DNA of 37,768 nucleotides from Shinella sp. (GTDB lineage Bacteria > Pseudomonadota > Alphaproteobacteria > Rhizobiales > Rhizobiaceae). Of the stretch, positions 1 through 8,505 are shown in pieces (position 1 is the first letter of the stretch; every line of letters starts with the position of its first letter). The translations under genes and the position numbers were made by a program. The notes beneath the pieces are model-generated. The model saw nothing but the letters and a program-made list of their open reading frames with translations, was not told the DNA's origin and did no database searches. The stretch is taken from the NCBI GenBank assembly GCA_003248775.1, contig QFQX01000041.1, positions 1-37,768 on the forward strand, read 5' to 3'.

Positions 1-87
1 GACGAGAGAGGCCGTTTTGCTGCTGTTTCGAACCTCTTTCTATATAAAGAGACAAAAGACGGATAATGCAACATTATCAATCATTAT

Positions 88-116
88 TTGACTTCTACAC
101 AGGGTGCGCTTTTATC
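88..116 (+). promoter_or_regulatory. weak candidate promoter in AT-rich left edge
   Basis: A TTGACT hexamer at 88-93 is followed 17 bases later by TTTATC at 111-116, inside an AT-rich stretch that contrasts with the GC-rich genes around it. It could drive the MYG1-family gene through a leader of about 240 bases. The match is only moderate, and I see no other gene or RNA in positions 1-363. Confidence 0.25.
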
Positions 117-363
117 ATATATATAATTTACAACCGCTCATCCTCCCGAAGAAGATTTCCGTGTTCGCGGCACAGCCTTCATAAAAGAGCAGCGGCAGCA
201 GATATCCGCACACCGGCGTTCTGTCAGAGAAATCACGCTTTATCAGTGACTTGAGTTATCCGAATGCAATGCGACGCGCAGTGGGTGCAGCTTGAGATTG
301 GAGGCTGCATGGGCTATTGGCCGTTCAGCACGATCAGCGAATAACAAAGGCGAAAACTCCCGC

Positions 364-1293
364 ATGGCTCCCGATTTCCTCGTCACGCATTCTGGCGGCT
401 TTCATGCCGATGAAGTTTTGTCCAGCGTCGTCCTCACACAGCTTTTTCCGCAGGCCAGGCTGGTGCGGAGCAGGGCGCCGGGCTGGATCACGGCTGGCCC
501 TGACAGGATCGTCTACGATGTCGGCGGCCTTTATGATGCGGATGCGCGGATTTTCGACCATCACCAGCGCGGCGCGCCGCTGCGCGACGACGGCCAGCCA
601 TTCAGTTCGTTCGGCTTGATCTGGAAGCATTTCGGCCGGGATTATCTGGCCGCTCTCTCCGTGCCCGACGGCTTCATCGAAACCGTGCACACCTCGTTCG
701 ATGCAAGCTTCGTGCTGCCGGTCGATCTGGTGGACAATGGCGCATTGAGTCCTGACAGTGCCGGCGCACTGGCCGGCCTGACGCTGCCGACCCTCATCGA
801 AACCCTGAAGCCGCCCTTCGACGAGCGTGATCCTGAAGCGACCGAACGCGCTTTTCATGCCGCAATCGCAATCGCCCGCAGTTTCATCGAGGCAAGGATC
901 AGCGGGCTGAATGCCAAGCTTCGCGCCGAGGCGCTGGTGTTGGGCGCCATCGCCGCCTCGGGAGAGGGCAGGGTGCTTGAACTGCCGATGGGCATGCCGT
1001 TCCGATCGGCGATTGTGAAAGCGGGCGCGGACCAGTTGCTGTTCGTGGTCCATCCACGAGATACGGACTGGTGCGTGACCGGCATTCGCCGGGCAGAGGA
1101 GGGCTTCGAACTGCGCGCCGATCTTCCCGCCGCCTGGGCGGGCCTGACCGGAAGCGCCCTTGAACAGGCAAGCGGCGTCGAAGGCGCAAGCTTCTGCCAC
1201 AACGGCCGCTTCATCGCCGCGGCCAAAACCCGGGAAGCTGCACTTGCCATGGCCGACCTTGCCGTGCGCGAAGTGGAGAAGGTTGCCGCTTGA
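364..1293 (+). CDS. MYG1 family protein (predicted metal-dependent hydrolase / exonuclease)
   Basis: This 309-residue protein belongs to the MYG1 family (formerly UPF0160), which is related to DHH-type phosphoesterases; a eukaryotic member has been described as an RNA exonuclease. The start shows THSGGFHADEVLSS, which supplies His and Asp metal ligands, and FDHHQRG follows at about residues 58-64, the family's DHH signature. The length is normal for bacterial members. The frame stays open up to a TTG at 292, but homology begins at MAPDFLVTHSGG, so the ATG at 364 is preferred. The gene stands alone: downstream are hairpins and degraded DNA, so its job cannot be read from neighbours. The family assignment is firm; the substrate is unknown. 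Confidence 0.88.
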   Translation: MAPDFLVTHSGGFHADEVLSSVVLTQLFPQARLVRSRAPGWITAGPDRIVYDVGGLYDADARIFDHHQRGAPLRDDGQPFSSFGLIWKHFGRDYLAALSVPDGFIETVHTSFDASFVLPVDLVDNGALSPDSAGALAGLTLPTLIETLKPPFDERDPEATERAFHAAIAIARSFIEARISGLNAKLRAEALVLGAIAASGEGRVLELPMGMPFRSAIVKAGADQLLFVVHPRDTDWCVTGIRRAEEGFELRADLPAAWAGLTGSALEQASGVEGASFCHNGRFIAAAKTREAALAMADLAVREVEKVAA

Positions 1294-1427
1294 GGCAATA
1301 GATTAACTGCTCCAGCAGGACTGAACGGCGGATCTGCCGGAACAGTCTGAGAAACACGGAATGGAGTTTGCCCCGGCTGCTTTCTTAGGTGGTGCTTATC
1401 AGCACGCGAGTTTCCGAAGCAGGCTTT

Positions 1428-1446
1428 GCGGACCCGTGGGGTCCGC
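1428..1446. terminator. strong hairpin downstream of the MYG1-family gene
   Basis: A perfect 8-bp inverted repeat, GCGGACCC (1428-1435) and GGGTCCGC (1439-1446), encloses a 3-base loop. It lies about 135 bases after the MYG1 stop. There is no T-run, so it may be a terminator of the T-poor type or just a structured remnant. Confidence 0.3.
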
Positions 1447-1528
1447 GACGGGCTGACCTGGCTCAGATCTGAGCCTTGCCGACCTCCTCGAGTTCGCCGG
1501 CACGACCGAGCGGCAATTCGGGACAAGC

Positions 1529-1558
1529 CTCTCGACACGAAGATCGTCGTGTCGAGAG
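1529..1558. terminator. 12-bp perfect stem-loop
   Basis: CTCTCGACACGA (1529-1540) and TCGTGTCGAGAG (1547-1558) form a perfect 12-bp stem with a 6-base loop. On the minus strand it begins 11 bases after a TGA that closes a short reading frame ending in MLSVATCATIVFPVLK. The position fits a minus-strand transcription terminator whose gene has decayed. No T-run follows in either direction. Confidence 0.4.
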
Positions 1559-1721
1559 ACAGGGGCTCATTTCAGCACCGGAAAGACGATGGTGGCGCAG
1601 GTGGCGACGCTCAGCATCTCGGCTCCATCCAGGCCTGCCTGGAGATGCAAGCGTGGACGTATGTGCAAGCACACCGGTTACCATTCTTGGCCATATTCCG
1701 AAATTGTCGGTGAACTGAGGC

Positions 1722-1889
1722 TCAGATCAGTTTTCGTCGAATGGCAACGGTGGTCAGATGCGTCAAGGTGTATATGTCGCGAAACGTTTTGGTTTCAGCG
1801 ATCCGGATGCGCGCACTGTTGTATTTGGCACCCTTAAGAGCCGTTGCTTCCTCCATCGTCTTACCAACGGCAATCCAATTCAGATAATT
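1722..1889 (-). pseudogene. remnant of a LuxR-type HTH regulator (C-terminal domain)
   Basis: Reading the minus strand from 1889 to the TGA at 1722-1724 gives 55 residues starting NYLNWIAVGKTMEEATALKG and ending THLTTVAIRRKLI. This has the layout of a LuxR/GerE DNA-binding domain: an aromatic/IA-GKT helix, a recognition helix around KYNSARIRI, and the typical terminal A-RR-LI. No start codon precedes it; a stop lies eight codons upstream and the N-terminal sensor domain is missing. It is therefore read as the tail of a decayed regulator. The resemblance is by eye, without an alignment. Confidence 0.42.
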
Positions 1890-2076
1890 TCGGCCGACGA
1901 TTGAGGACGCTCAAAGGCCTCGCCTGATATGAGTTCATGGGTCGGGGTCGGACTAAATAGCTGGATCTATTCATCGTTGATCCGAGCCCTCAATTCCCGG
2001 GACTGAACGTCCCACAGGCGTGAGCGGAAAGTCCTCGGTCCGGCAGCTTGCGCAAAGTTGATCGATCTGTCCGGGC

Positions 2077-2394
2077 TCACTTTCTCTGGTCGACAGGAAT
2101 TTCCAGGCATGTCAGGCCGCAGTTTCTTGCGATCTGGTAAACTTGGCGGACCGAGGTCAGGCGTCTTGCCAGTCGGTCACTGTCTGTGGTGACGCGCAGA
2201 ATGGATCCGGTTCCTTGCTTCAAGAGAAGCAGCCATACAGGGTTCATCTGCGTGGAATCCGGTGCGAGCACAAAGACGGGCTGGCCACCTTTTGGGACCT
2301 GGCGTCGGAATTGGTAGGCGCTGCAAGATCTGAGGCTTTCCAGCCACTCGACGGTGGCCCGTTCCGGACATTCGCTCAAGACCGTATTCTTCAA
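2077..2394 (-). CDS. small hypothetical protein (doubtful)
   Basis: An open frame of 105 codons starts at TTG 2394, preceded by a purine-rich GGAATAGGAAG that could serve as a ribosome site. The protein reads as ordinary soluble protein (for example GGQPVFVLAPDSTQ and GLTCLEIPVDQRK), but I recognise no family. It sits between a LuxR-domain remnant and a broken transporter on the same strand, so it may itself be a fragment. The TTG start and the decayed neighbourhood keep confidence low. Confidence 0.25.
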   Translation of the reverse strand: MKNTVLSECPERATVEWLESLRSCSAYQFRRQVPKGGQPVFVLAPDSTQMNPVWLLLLKQGTGSILRVTTDSDRLARRLTSVRQVYQIARNCGLTCLEIPVDQRK

Positions 2395-2529
2395 GCTTCC
2401 TATTCCTTCTTAATTCCTTCCGGCTACTTCCGGCTTCAGCACTGCGATGAAACGGTATTCGAGCGGCAGAACGTCAAACGCGGTCCTTCATCTACCGTTT
2501 GTTCTCTGCGCCAGGCGAAGATGCAGCGA

Positions 2530-3032
2530 TGTCGAAGCGCGATGATCAGGAAGATCGCTGCAGGGCGCCGATGCCGGCAAGGGCAGCCAAGCCAAGCCTT
2601 CACGCTGCATGGAAAGTCGAAAGAAGAGGGCGGGCAAGGCGATGTTCTGCGGTCGCGCCCTGTCCGTTCATTCCCACATCCATGAGGAAGCCTTTCAGCC
2701 CGACAAGGAAAAGCGCCGCGAGGAACACTGCCTGACTGGTCGCATTGATGGTGGCGGCCATGGGGGCATGGCGGTACCAGAAATGACAAGCGCGTCAGGA
2801 AACGGCTCCCGAGCCAAAGGAAAACGAGCATGTTTGAGAGGATGCCGGAAAGTGCTCCCGCTCCGAAGGACAACGGAAGCCAATCGAAATCGGCTTCCGT
2901 TGCACCGAGCCGTGTCCTGGCCAGGGGGGCCAGAGCGGACCACATGCCGAAAACTGCGCCGTGGACGAAGACGATCCTGGCAATGCCACGGGCGGAGGCG
3001 TCAGCGCTGGCCCCCGACAATACGCCGGGCAA
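2530..3032 (-). pseudogene. broken MFS transporter (N-terminal half)
   Basis: From 3032 the minus strand encodes the first helices of an MFS permease (ARIVFVHGAVFGMWSALAPL, then LSFGAGALSGILSNM and GSRFLTRLSFL). The frame shifts near 2765-2785; from 2761 another frame continues the same protein with MAATINATSQAVFLAALFLV and FLMDVGMNGQGATAEHRLAR. A TGA at 2600-2602 then replaces what should be the Trp of the family's FHxxWS motif. Traces such as RLGLAALAGIGAL follow, then homology is lost. Some bacterial MFS sugar and drug transporters carry the DVxMNxQG and FHxxWS motifs. It follows the block 1 catabolic operon on the same strand and may once have been its last gene. Confidence 0.65.
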
Positions 3033-3079
3033 GCAATACTCCCTTGCGCCGATTTCTCCGGCAATCCGGAGTGTGCCTC

Positions 3080-3499
3080 TCAGATGCTGTCGGCACCGAT
3101 TGCTTTGAGGGCCGCCCTGGCAACTTCAAAGTCCTGGTCGCCTGTACCCGAGCCGACACCAATTGCGCCAGCGAGGCGGCCACCAAAGCGGATTGGCAGC
3201 CCTCCGGGCAGGGGCGTCACGCCACCCTGGGAGGCCAGGCCCGCGGAGGTACCGAATTCGAATGACATGGAGCCCGTCGGTGCATTGATCGAAGCAGCGG
3301 TCCGCGCCTTGGCCCGTGCTGTATGCATGCTCAGGTACTTTGCTCCATCCATCCGGACGCTGGCGATGGTCTCCCCGGAGCAATCGACGATGAACACGCA
3401 TTGGGGCACCGCGATCTCGGTCGCCTTCTCGATGGCAGCGGTCAGGGCCTGAAGTGCACCTGAATGGCTCAGGACGAGCGTTTCTCTAAAGGTTTCCAA
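3080..3499 (-). CDS. GlcG/HbpS family protein (heme-binding-like, DUF336)
   Basis: A 139-residue single-domain protein of the GlcG/HbpS family. Typical segments are CVFIVDCSGETIASVRMDGA in the middle, FGTSAGLASQGGVTPLPGGL, then GRLAGAIGVGSGTGDQDFEVA near the end. Family members have been linked to heme binding (HbpS) or sit as accessory genes in glycolate and other catabolic operons (GlcG); the biochemical role is generally unclear. The start is a TTG at 3499 with AGGAG at 3512-3508, an 8-base spacing; no ATG is available nearby. It is the last intact gene of the minus-strand operon, 15 bases after the NIPSNAP gene. An accessory role in the block 1 pathway is inferred. Confidence 0.82.
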   Translation of the reverse strand: METFRETLVLSHSGALQALTAAIEKATEIAVPQCVFIVDCSGETIASVRMDGAKYLSMHTARAKARTAASINAPTGSMSFEFGTSAGLASQGGVTPLPGGLPIRFGGRLAGAIGVGSGTGDQDFEVARAALKAIGADSI

Positions 3500-3514
3500 G
3501 GGGATGACTCCTGT

Positions 3515-3829
3515 TCATGTCATGGGGGAAAAATGCGTGGGAGCGAGGAACCTGATGTTCTGGGTGTCGATCAGGCCCTTGATGCTCGCCAGGTATTTGG
3601 GCCAGCCCGGATCGGCAAGCATCGTGGCCCGGCGGGCATCGCGATCCGCAAGGCTCTCCCATCGCCACATCGAAATGAAGTGGTTGAGTTCACCGATATC
3701 CGATGTAAAGAAGCCGACGGGTTCGCCCAGATGCCTGACCTGGATCGGCAGGCCGAGCTCTACATAGAGCTCGACGAATTGCCCCAGATATCCGGCACGA
3801 ATCCGATAATCGCGTTCCTCAAGCAGCAT
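3515..3829 (-). CDS. NIPSNAP family protein
   Basis: A 104-residue protein with the NIPSNAP dimeric alpha/beta-barrel fold signature. It begins MLLEERDYRIRAGYLGQFVE, has the family's GxxVGFFTSDIGELNHFISMW core, and continues with the R-x-x-M-x-x-D-P-x-W segment (RRATMLADPGWPKYL). Such proteins often accompany catabolic enzymes and may act as small isomerases, monooxygenase-like or ligand-binding proteins; the reaction is unknown. The ATG at 3829 has AGGAG six bases upstream and is preferred to the overlapping GTG at 3832. It lies between the SDR and GlcG/HbpS-like genes in one tight minus-strand operon. Confidence 0.83.
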   Translation of the reverse strand: MLLEERDYRIRAGYLGQFVELYVELGLPIQVRHLGEPVGFFTSDIGELNHFISMWRWESLADRDARRATMLADPGWPKYLASIKGLIDTQNIRFLAPTHFSPMT

Positions 3830-3853
3830 CACTCACTCCTGGTCCAAGGTCAG

Positions 3854-4606
3854 TTACCAAGCGGATGCGCCGCCATCGACCGTAAGCATCGAGCCGGTGG
3901 CAAACGTGGATTCATCGGACGCCAGGTAAAGAATTGCCTTGGCGATATCGTGGGGTTCACCGACCCGGTTCATCGGAGAACGCGCCTTCAGGCCGTTCAC
4001 GAAGGCTTCGGGATCGGCAACCTCCTTGAGCATCTTGTCGTAGTAGTTGGACCAGATAACGCCCGGGGCGACCGAGTTGACCCGGATGTTGTCCGGTGCA
4101 TGGTCCAGTGCCATGGCTCGGGTCAGCGCGCCGACCCCACCCTTGGCTGCGACATAGGCCGCACGGTCCCTGATGCCGAACGTCACGATGTTGGACGCGG
4201 TATTGATGATACTGCCACCGCCGCGGGCACGAAGTGCTGGTACGGCAAACTTCGAGCAGAGGTAAACACCCTTGAGGTTGACGGCGACGATGTCGTCCCA
4301 GTCATCCTCGCTCGTCGTTTCAACGGTACCGATAATGCCGCGGCCGGCATTGTTGACGATGATGTCGAGCCCCCCGAAGGTCGAGACTGCCAGCTCCACC
4401 ATGGCCTTGACATCTTCGCTCCGGCGAACATCGACCTTGATGCTGATGGCGTTGTCTCCAAGACCATCAGCCGTTGCCTTGGCTGCCTCGCCATTAAAGT
4501 CGGCGATGACGACCTTTGCCCCTTCCTTCACGAACACTTCCGCCGTTGCCGCGCCAATACCTGCGCCAGCTCCGGTGATGATTGCGATTTTATTTGCAAG
4601 ACGCAT
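3854..4606 (-). CDS. SDR family oxidoreductase
   Basis: A 250-residue classical short-chain dehydrogenase/reductase. It has the nucleotide motif GAGAGIGAA at about residue 12, Asp in VVIADF favouring NAD(H), NNAGRG at about 86, a catalytic Ser in IINTASNIV, and YVAAKGG with the Tyr and Lys pair. The C-terminal segment SNYYDKMLKEVADPEAF and the ending TGSMLTVDGGASAW are typical. The ATG at 4606 has GAGG six bases upstream, whereas the GTG at 4618 has none. The previous gene (aspartate dehydrogenase) stops at 4615, so the two are nearly fused. It probably oxidises a secondary alcohol in the block 1 pathway; the substrate cannot be read from sequence. Confidence 0.92.
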   Translation of the reverse strand: MRLANKIAIITGAGAGIGAATAEVFVKEGAKVVIADFNGEAAKATADGLGDNAISIKVDVRRSEDVKAMVELAVSTFGGLDIIVNNAGRGIIGTVETTSEDDWDDIVAVNLKGVYLCSKFAVPALRARGGGSIINTASNIVTFGIRDRAAYVAAKGGVGALTRAMALDHAPDNIRVNSVAPGVIWSNYYDKMLKEVADPEAFVNGLKARSPMNRVGEPHDIAKAILYLASDESTFATGSMLTVDGGASAW

Positions 4607-4614
4607 GTTGGACC

Positions 4615-5415
4615 TCACAGTTCTATTCTCTGAAAATGGCGATGAAGGGCTTGCTCGACGCTTAGCGCGGCAAGCCAGGATGTCTTCGGATTGTCGGGGA
4701 GAGGCTTGTTCTCAAGCACGATCCGGAACCTGCCGAAAGCACCGAGCGCGTCAACCTGATGACTGTTTCCACTGGCGGCAGGATCTGCAACAAGGCTCAC
4801 GCCTGTCTTTTCGAACCCGATGCCCGCAAGCGCCACGGCCGCAGTGACATTTGCATTCTTGGGGTATTGGCGCGAAGCCTCGGCAGCATTGCCTTCGAAA
4901 AAGACCGTTCGCTCCTTGAGGTTTGCAAGGTCGATCAGCTGTTCCGCAGGAGTGCCTTTCCACGCCGCAGGTGGTTTGACGCCGGTGTAGACGACGCTGT
5001 CGAGCCCGGCGATCCTTGCGGAACGCAGGACGTCCAGACCGCCGATGGCACCCGATACGACGGTCATGCGGCTGTCACCTTGCCGTGCCGCGTCCTCAAG
5101 CGCTGCAAGCAGTGCCTTGTCTGCCAGGCTTCCGATCGACACGATGATAACGTCTATCCCTGCCCCCAGGAGGCTTGGAACGTATTCCCTGACGGCCTCG
5201 TGGCTTGCGCATTCCACGACAACCGAGGGGCCCCACTCGATGAGGTCCTCGACCCTTTCAAAGAACGTAACCGTCTTGTGATTGCCGTCGAAGCCGTGAG
5301 GGACGAGCGCAGCCGCAATCTGGAGATCCGTGCCCAGCGCTCGCAGGGAAACATCCAGGCTTCGGGCCATGGCTCCGAAGCCAATTAAGGCAATTTTCTG
5401 AGGGGACTTAGCCAT
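4615..5415 (-). CDS. aspartate dehydrogenase family protein
   Basis: A 266-residue member of the L-aspartate dehydrogenase (NadX-type) family, which oxidises aspartate with NAD(P)+ to iminosuccinate, giving oxaloacetate and ammonia. The N-terminal Rossmann start is KIALIGFGAMARSL; VVECASHEAVREY and SGAIGGLDVLRSA follow. The family core GNAAEASRQYPKNANVTAAV at about 165-185 and the His in SGNSHQVDALG are present. The ATG at 5415 overlaps the hydrolase stop by 8 bases, which suggests translational coupling; longer in-frame extensions are unlikely. No NAD-synthesis genes (nadA, nadB, nadC) are nearby, so a catabolic role is inferred, supported by aspartate ammonia-lyase in the divergent operon. 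Confidence 0.85.
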   Translation of the reverse strand: MAKSPQKIALIGFGAMARSLDVSLRALGTDLQIAAALVPHGFDGNHKTVTFFERVEDLIEWGPSVVVECASHEAVREYVPSLLGAGIDVIIVSIGSLADKALLAALEDAARQGDSRMTVVSGAIGGLDVLRSARIAGLDSVVYTGVKPPAAWKGTPAEQLIDLANLKERTVFFEGNAAEASRQYPKNANVTAAVALAGIGFEKTGVSLVADPAASGNSHQVDALGAFGRFRIVLENKPLPDNPKTSWLAALSVEQALHRHFQRIEL

Positions 5416-6205
5416 TTGCGGTTTCCACGAAATCTCTGACGACCGTCGCGAAACGGTGTGGATGGACACGGGGATAGAAATGCGCTCCATCAATCACCTC
5501 GAGTTGTGCTCCAGGGATCAACGCAGCCAGCCTCTGGCTGTGATAGAAAGGTATGAGTGCATCATCGCTCGCGCCGATGACGAGTGTGGGAGCGTGGATT
5601 CCGCAAAGCTCGGCGCTGCGCTCGTCCGAAAACAGCATGGCCATGCGCGCCAGGGCAACTTCGATCGAGCCGATGGTGTCCGGGGCATCAGAAATGGCGG
5701 TCTCCAGGGCCTTGGCGTTTTCGGCAAGAAATTCGGCCGGAAAGCCAAGCGCATGGGTGAGCTTCTGGTAGACCTTGGGCCCGGCTTCGCGCAGCACACC
5801 CATTCTCGCCTCAAACATGGTCTTGAAACGCGCGTCGGGCTTTTCCCAACTGCCGCTGATCACCAACGTCTTGACGATGCTGGGGGCATCAAGCGCAATG
5901 AACTGCGCGACCATCCCACCCGTTGAGTGACCGACAATGTTTGCGGCAGCAATGCCTTCCTGACGCAGGATTTCGACAGCATCACAGGCAATCCTGCTGA
6001 TCGAGTAGGGACCGGCTGGCCGCTCGCTGCGACCGGTCCCGCGGTGGTCGAACGAAATGACCCTATAGGTCTCGGCAAGGATTGCCGAAATATCATTCCA
6101 GAAGCTTGCCGCTCCTCCGAGGCCGGGAATGAGAAGCAAAGCCTGTCCATTGCCGGAGACGTCATACGTCACCCGGCATCCGTCAGACGCCAGTAATATC
6201 GGCAT
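5408..6205 (-). CDS. alpha/beta hydrolase (3-oxoadipate enol-lactonase-like)
   Basis: A 265-residue alpha/beta-hydrolase. It has an oxyanion-hole segment LIPGLGG at about residue 27, FDHRGTGRS, the nucleophile elbow GHSTGG (Ser at about 93), an acid Asp in GASDDALIP and a catalytic His in IDGAHFYPRVHP. The organisation resembles PcaD-type lactonases and related esterases, so it probably hydrolyses an ester or lactone intermediate; specificity is not predictable. The gene follows the cupin gene by about 15 bases and overlaps the aspartate dehydrogenase start by 8. No secretion signal is visible, so it acts in the cytoplasm. Confidence 0.88.
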   Translation of the reverse strand: MPILLASDGCRVTYDVSGNGQALLLIPGLGGAASFWNDISAILAETYRVISFDHRGTGRSERPAGPYSISRIACDAVEILRQEGIAAANIVGHSTGGMVAQFIALDAPSIVKTLVISGSWEKPDARFKTMFEARMGVLREAGPKVYQKLTHALGFPAEFLAENAKALETAISDAPDTIGSIEVALARMAMLFSDERSAELCGIHAPTLVIGASDDALIPFYHSQRLAALIPGAQLEVIDGAHFYPRVHPHRFATVVRDFVETANG

Positions 6206-6220
6206 AGCTTTATCTGAGCC

Positions 6221-6736
6221 TTACAGTTTGTCTGGTGCTACGAAGGCGGTGCGCTGTTCGATTTCCAGGATGTTGTCAGGCCGTGCGAAGGGTTCGGGCG
6301 CGTCTTCGCCCGGCCGCATCGGTCGGCCGATTTCCTCGAAGAAGTGTTCAAGGCCATTCGGCTGGATGAACCAGAGCCAGTGGAGCTCCTGATCTGTCGA
6401 GGTGTTGATGAACTTATGCTTGCGGTTGCGTCCGACAAAGATCGTCGTGCCCGGTACGGCCGGATATTCGACCCCGTCCACGAGCGCTATGCCCTGGCCG
6501 GAGATGAAGTGGAGGACCTCGTCATGCACCGGGTGGGCATGCTCGCGAACATAGCCCTGGGGAGGCAGCGTCTGAGTGCCGATGCTGAATGGGGTCTCGA
6601 CATTGACGAAGTCGGGCGAGATCCGCACCGAGATATGGCCGTTGGCGGGCACGGGCTGCCAGAAGTTCTTGCCATCTTCCGGCTTGAGGATGAGCACGTC
6701 GCCCCTATCCATCATGTCTTCGGTCTTTTGTTCCAC
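6221..6736 (-). CDS. cupin domain protein
   Basis: A 171-residue single-cupin protein. Metal-ligand motif 1 is visible in VREHAHPVHDEVLHFISG (His, His, Glu) and motif 2 in PGTTIFVGRNRKHKFIN (His). The start appears to be GTG at 6736, with AGGAG eight bases upstream. The protein is closely related in layout to the second half of the two-domain cupin at 19244-20245: both have FWQ near the start, VREHAH, and a GRN-x-x-H motif. Cupins of this kind can be isomerases, dioxygenases or sugar-binding regulators. In this operon an enzymatic or substrate-binding role in the same pathway is inferred. Confidence 0.85.
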   Translation of the reverse strand: MEQKTEDMMDRGDVLILKPEDGKNFWQPVPANGHISVRISPDFVNVETPFSIGTQTLPPQGYVREHAHPVHDEVLHFISGQGIALVDGVEYPAVPGTTIFVGRNRKHKFINTSTDQELHWLWFIQPNGLEHFFEEIGRPMRPGEDAPEPFARPDNILEIEQRTAFVAPDKL

Positions 6737-6748
6737 GGATGGTTCTCC

Positions 6749-8407
6749 TTAGGCGACTTCGGGCTGGAAATAATCGGCATCTTCCTGGGCGAGCTTTCGG
6801 CCAAGAATGTCATCGGCAAGCTTCTCGGCCATCATGATCACGGGCGCATTCAGATTGCCGCTGACGATGGCCGGCATGATCGAAGCGTCAATGACGCGCA
6901 GGTTCTCGATGCCGTGAACTTTCCCATGCGTATCGACAACCGACATGTCGTCGGTCCCCATCCGGCAACTGCAGCAGGGATGGTAATTGGTGCCGGCTTC
7001 CTTCCTGAGAAATTCCAGGATCTCGGCGTCCGTCTGCACAGCCTTACCGGGGGTGACTTCCTCGCCGCGGATATCATCCCAGGCGGGCTGGGCGATGATA
7101 CGGCGTATTTCCCTGATGGCTGCGATCGCCTGTTTCTGGTCTTCCTCATCCTGCAGGAAGTTGAAGACGAATTTCGGGGCAACGTTGGGGTCGGCGCTTG
7201 CCAACCATACCCGTCCTTCGCTTTTCGGGCGCATCAGGCTCATGAAATACTGAAAACCGTTCTCCAGAGCGACCGAGCCATGCTGCATCTCGCCGATCAG
7301 TGGAACGAATTCCAGCTGCACGTTCGGCACCGTGAACGAGGGATCGGTACGGAAAAAGCCGCCGACTTCGAAGAAGTTGGTTGCTCCGAGACCCGTCTTG
7401 GCCAGGAGCCACTGTATTCCGATTTTCAGCTTGCCAAAGGTAGTGAGCTTACCCGCCACCGAGACCGGCTTGGTTGCCCGATACTGCACCGGAGCAGCAA
7501 CGTGATCCTTCAGTCCCCGGCCTACGCCCGGCAGATCCTTGACGACGCCAAGGCCAAGCTTGCGAAGTTCTTCGGCGTCACCGATGCCGCTCAGCATCAA
7601 CAACTGGGGTGAATTGAGCGCGCCGGCCGCAAGGAGAACCTCCTTGTGGACCTTGATCGACAGCGCCTGCCCGGCGATCTCTGCCTTGACCGCAACAGCA
7701 CGGTTGCCCTTGAACTCGATCTTGGTCACCTTGGCGCCGACGACAACGTCGAGGTTGGCCCGTTTCGGTTGCGCGTGAATATAGGCCTGTGATGTGCTCC
7801 AGCGGATCCCGTGGCCCACATTGCGCTGGGTGATATGTACGCCTTCCTGGCGATAGGCATTGTGATCGTCGATGTGGGGATGGCCGGCCTGTTCTCCCGC
7901 CTTGAGGAATGACCTGTAGAGCGGGGAGTCTGCTTTGCAGGTCTCGATGATCATCGGACCCTTGCCGCCTCGATAGGTGTTTTCACCTTTGTCGGACGTC
8001 TCGGCCTTGCGGAAATACGGAAGGACGTCCTTGTAGCTCCAGCCCTTCAGGCCCAGGGCTTCCCAGTTGTCATAATCCCAGGGGTTGCCACGAACCCAGT
8101 TCATACCGTTGATCGAGGACGACCCGCCAAGAACGCGACCACGGGCCTCGAGCACTGTGCGGTTGTTCAGGAAAGGCTCGGGCTCGGAGGAATAGAACCA
8201 ATTGAAGCGATCATTGGAGAGCGGCAGCGGAAGTGCTGCCGGCATGCGGATATGAATATGCTGATCCGAAGGACCGGCCTCCAGGAGCAGGACCCGGTGC
8301 TTTCCATCTTCGGAGAGGCGTCCGGCAAGCACGCTTCCCGCCGAACCGGAACCGATGATGATGTAGTCATATGTATCTCGGGAAGGACGTCTGGAAATCT
8401 TGCTCAT
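6749..8407 (-). CDS. GMC family FAD-dependent oxidoreductase
   Basis: A 552-residue glucose-methanol-choline oxidoreductase of the choline-dehydrogenase/alcohol-dehydrogenase branch. The FAD-binding motif GSGSAGSVLAGRLSE lies at about 18-32, the GMC signature GRVLGGSSSINGMNWVRG at about 90, a second signature AGALNSPQLLMLSGIG at about 260, and a C-terminal NYHPCCSCRMG with the catalytic His, followed by VIDASIMPAIVSGNLNAPVI. It oxidises a primary or secondary alcohol to an aldehyde or ketone; an aldehyde product would suit the aldehyde dehydrogenase of the divergent operon. No signal peptide is present. It is the second gene of the minus-strand operon, 123 bases after the proline-racemase-family gene. 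Confidence 0.93.
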   Translation of the reverse strand: MSKISRRPSRDTYDYIIIGSGSAGSVLAGRLSEDGKHRVLLLEAGPSDQHIHIRMPAALPLPLSNDRFNWFYSSEPEPFLNNRTVLEARGRVLGGSSSINGMNWVRGNPWDYDNWEALGLKGWSYKDVLPYFRKAETSDKGENTYRGGKGPMIIETCKADSPLYRSFLKAGEQAGHPHIDDHNAYRQEGVHITQRNVGHGIRWSTSQAYIHAQPKRANLDVVVGAKVTKIEFKGNRAVAVKAEIAGQALSIKVHKEVLLAAGALNSPQLLMLSGIGDAEELRKLGLGVVKDLPGVGRGLKDHVAAPVQYRATKPVSVAGKLTTFGKLKIGIQWLLAKTGLGATNFFEVGGFFRTDPSFTVPNVQLEFVPLIGEMQHGSVALENGFQYFMSLMRPKSEGRVWLASADPNVAPKFVFNFLQDEEDQKQAIAAIREIRRIIAQPAWDDIRGEEVTPGKAVQTDAEILEFLRKEAGTNYHPCCSCRMGTDDMSVVDTHGKVHGIENLRVIDASIMPAIVSGNLNAPVIMMAEKLADDILGRKLAQEDADYFQPEVA

Positions 8408-8505
8408 GATGCTTGTCGCCGAATTGTCAATGATACCGGATCGGATTTGCTTCTCTCATGACTATTCCCGCCTCTTGTGAGAAACAGGAGCGCCGGCTCG
8501 GGTCA

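Noticed and set aside
1463..1555. SDR-like scrap PLGRAGELEEVGKAQ on the minus strand
   Set aside because: It resembles the end of a short-chain dehydrogenase, but it is only about 18 residues long and overlaps a hairpin. It is too short to list as a pseudogene.
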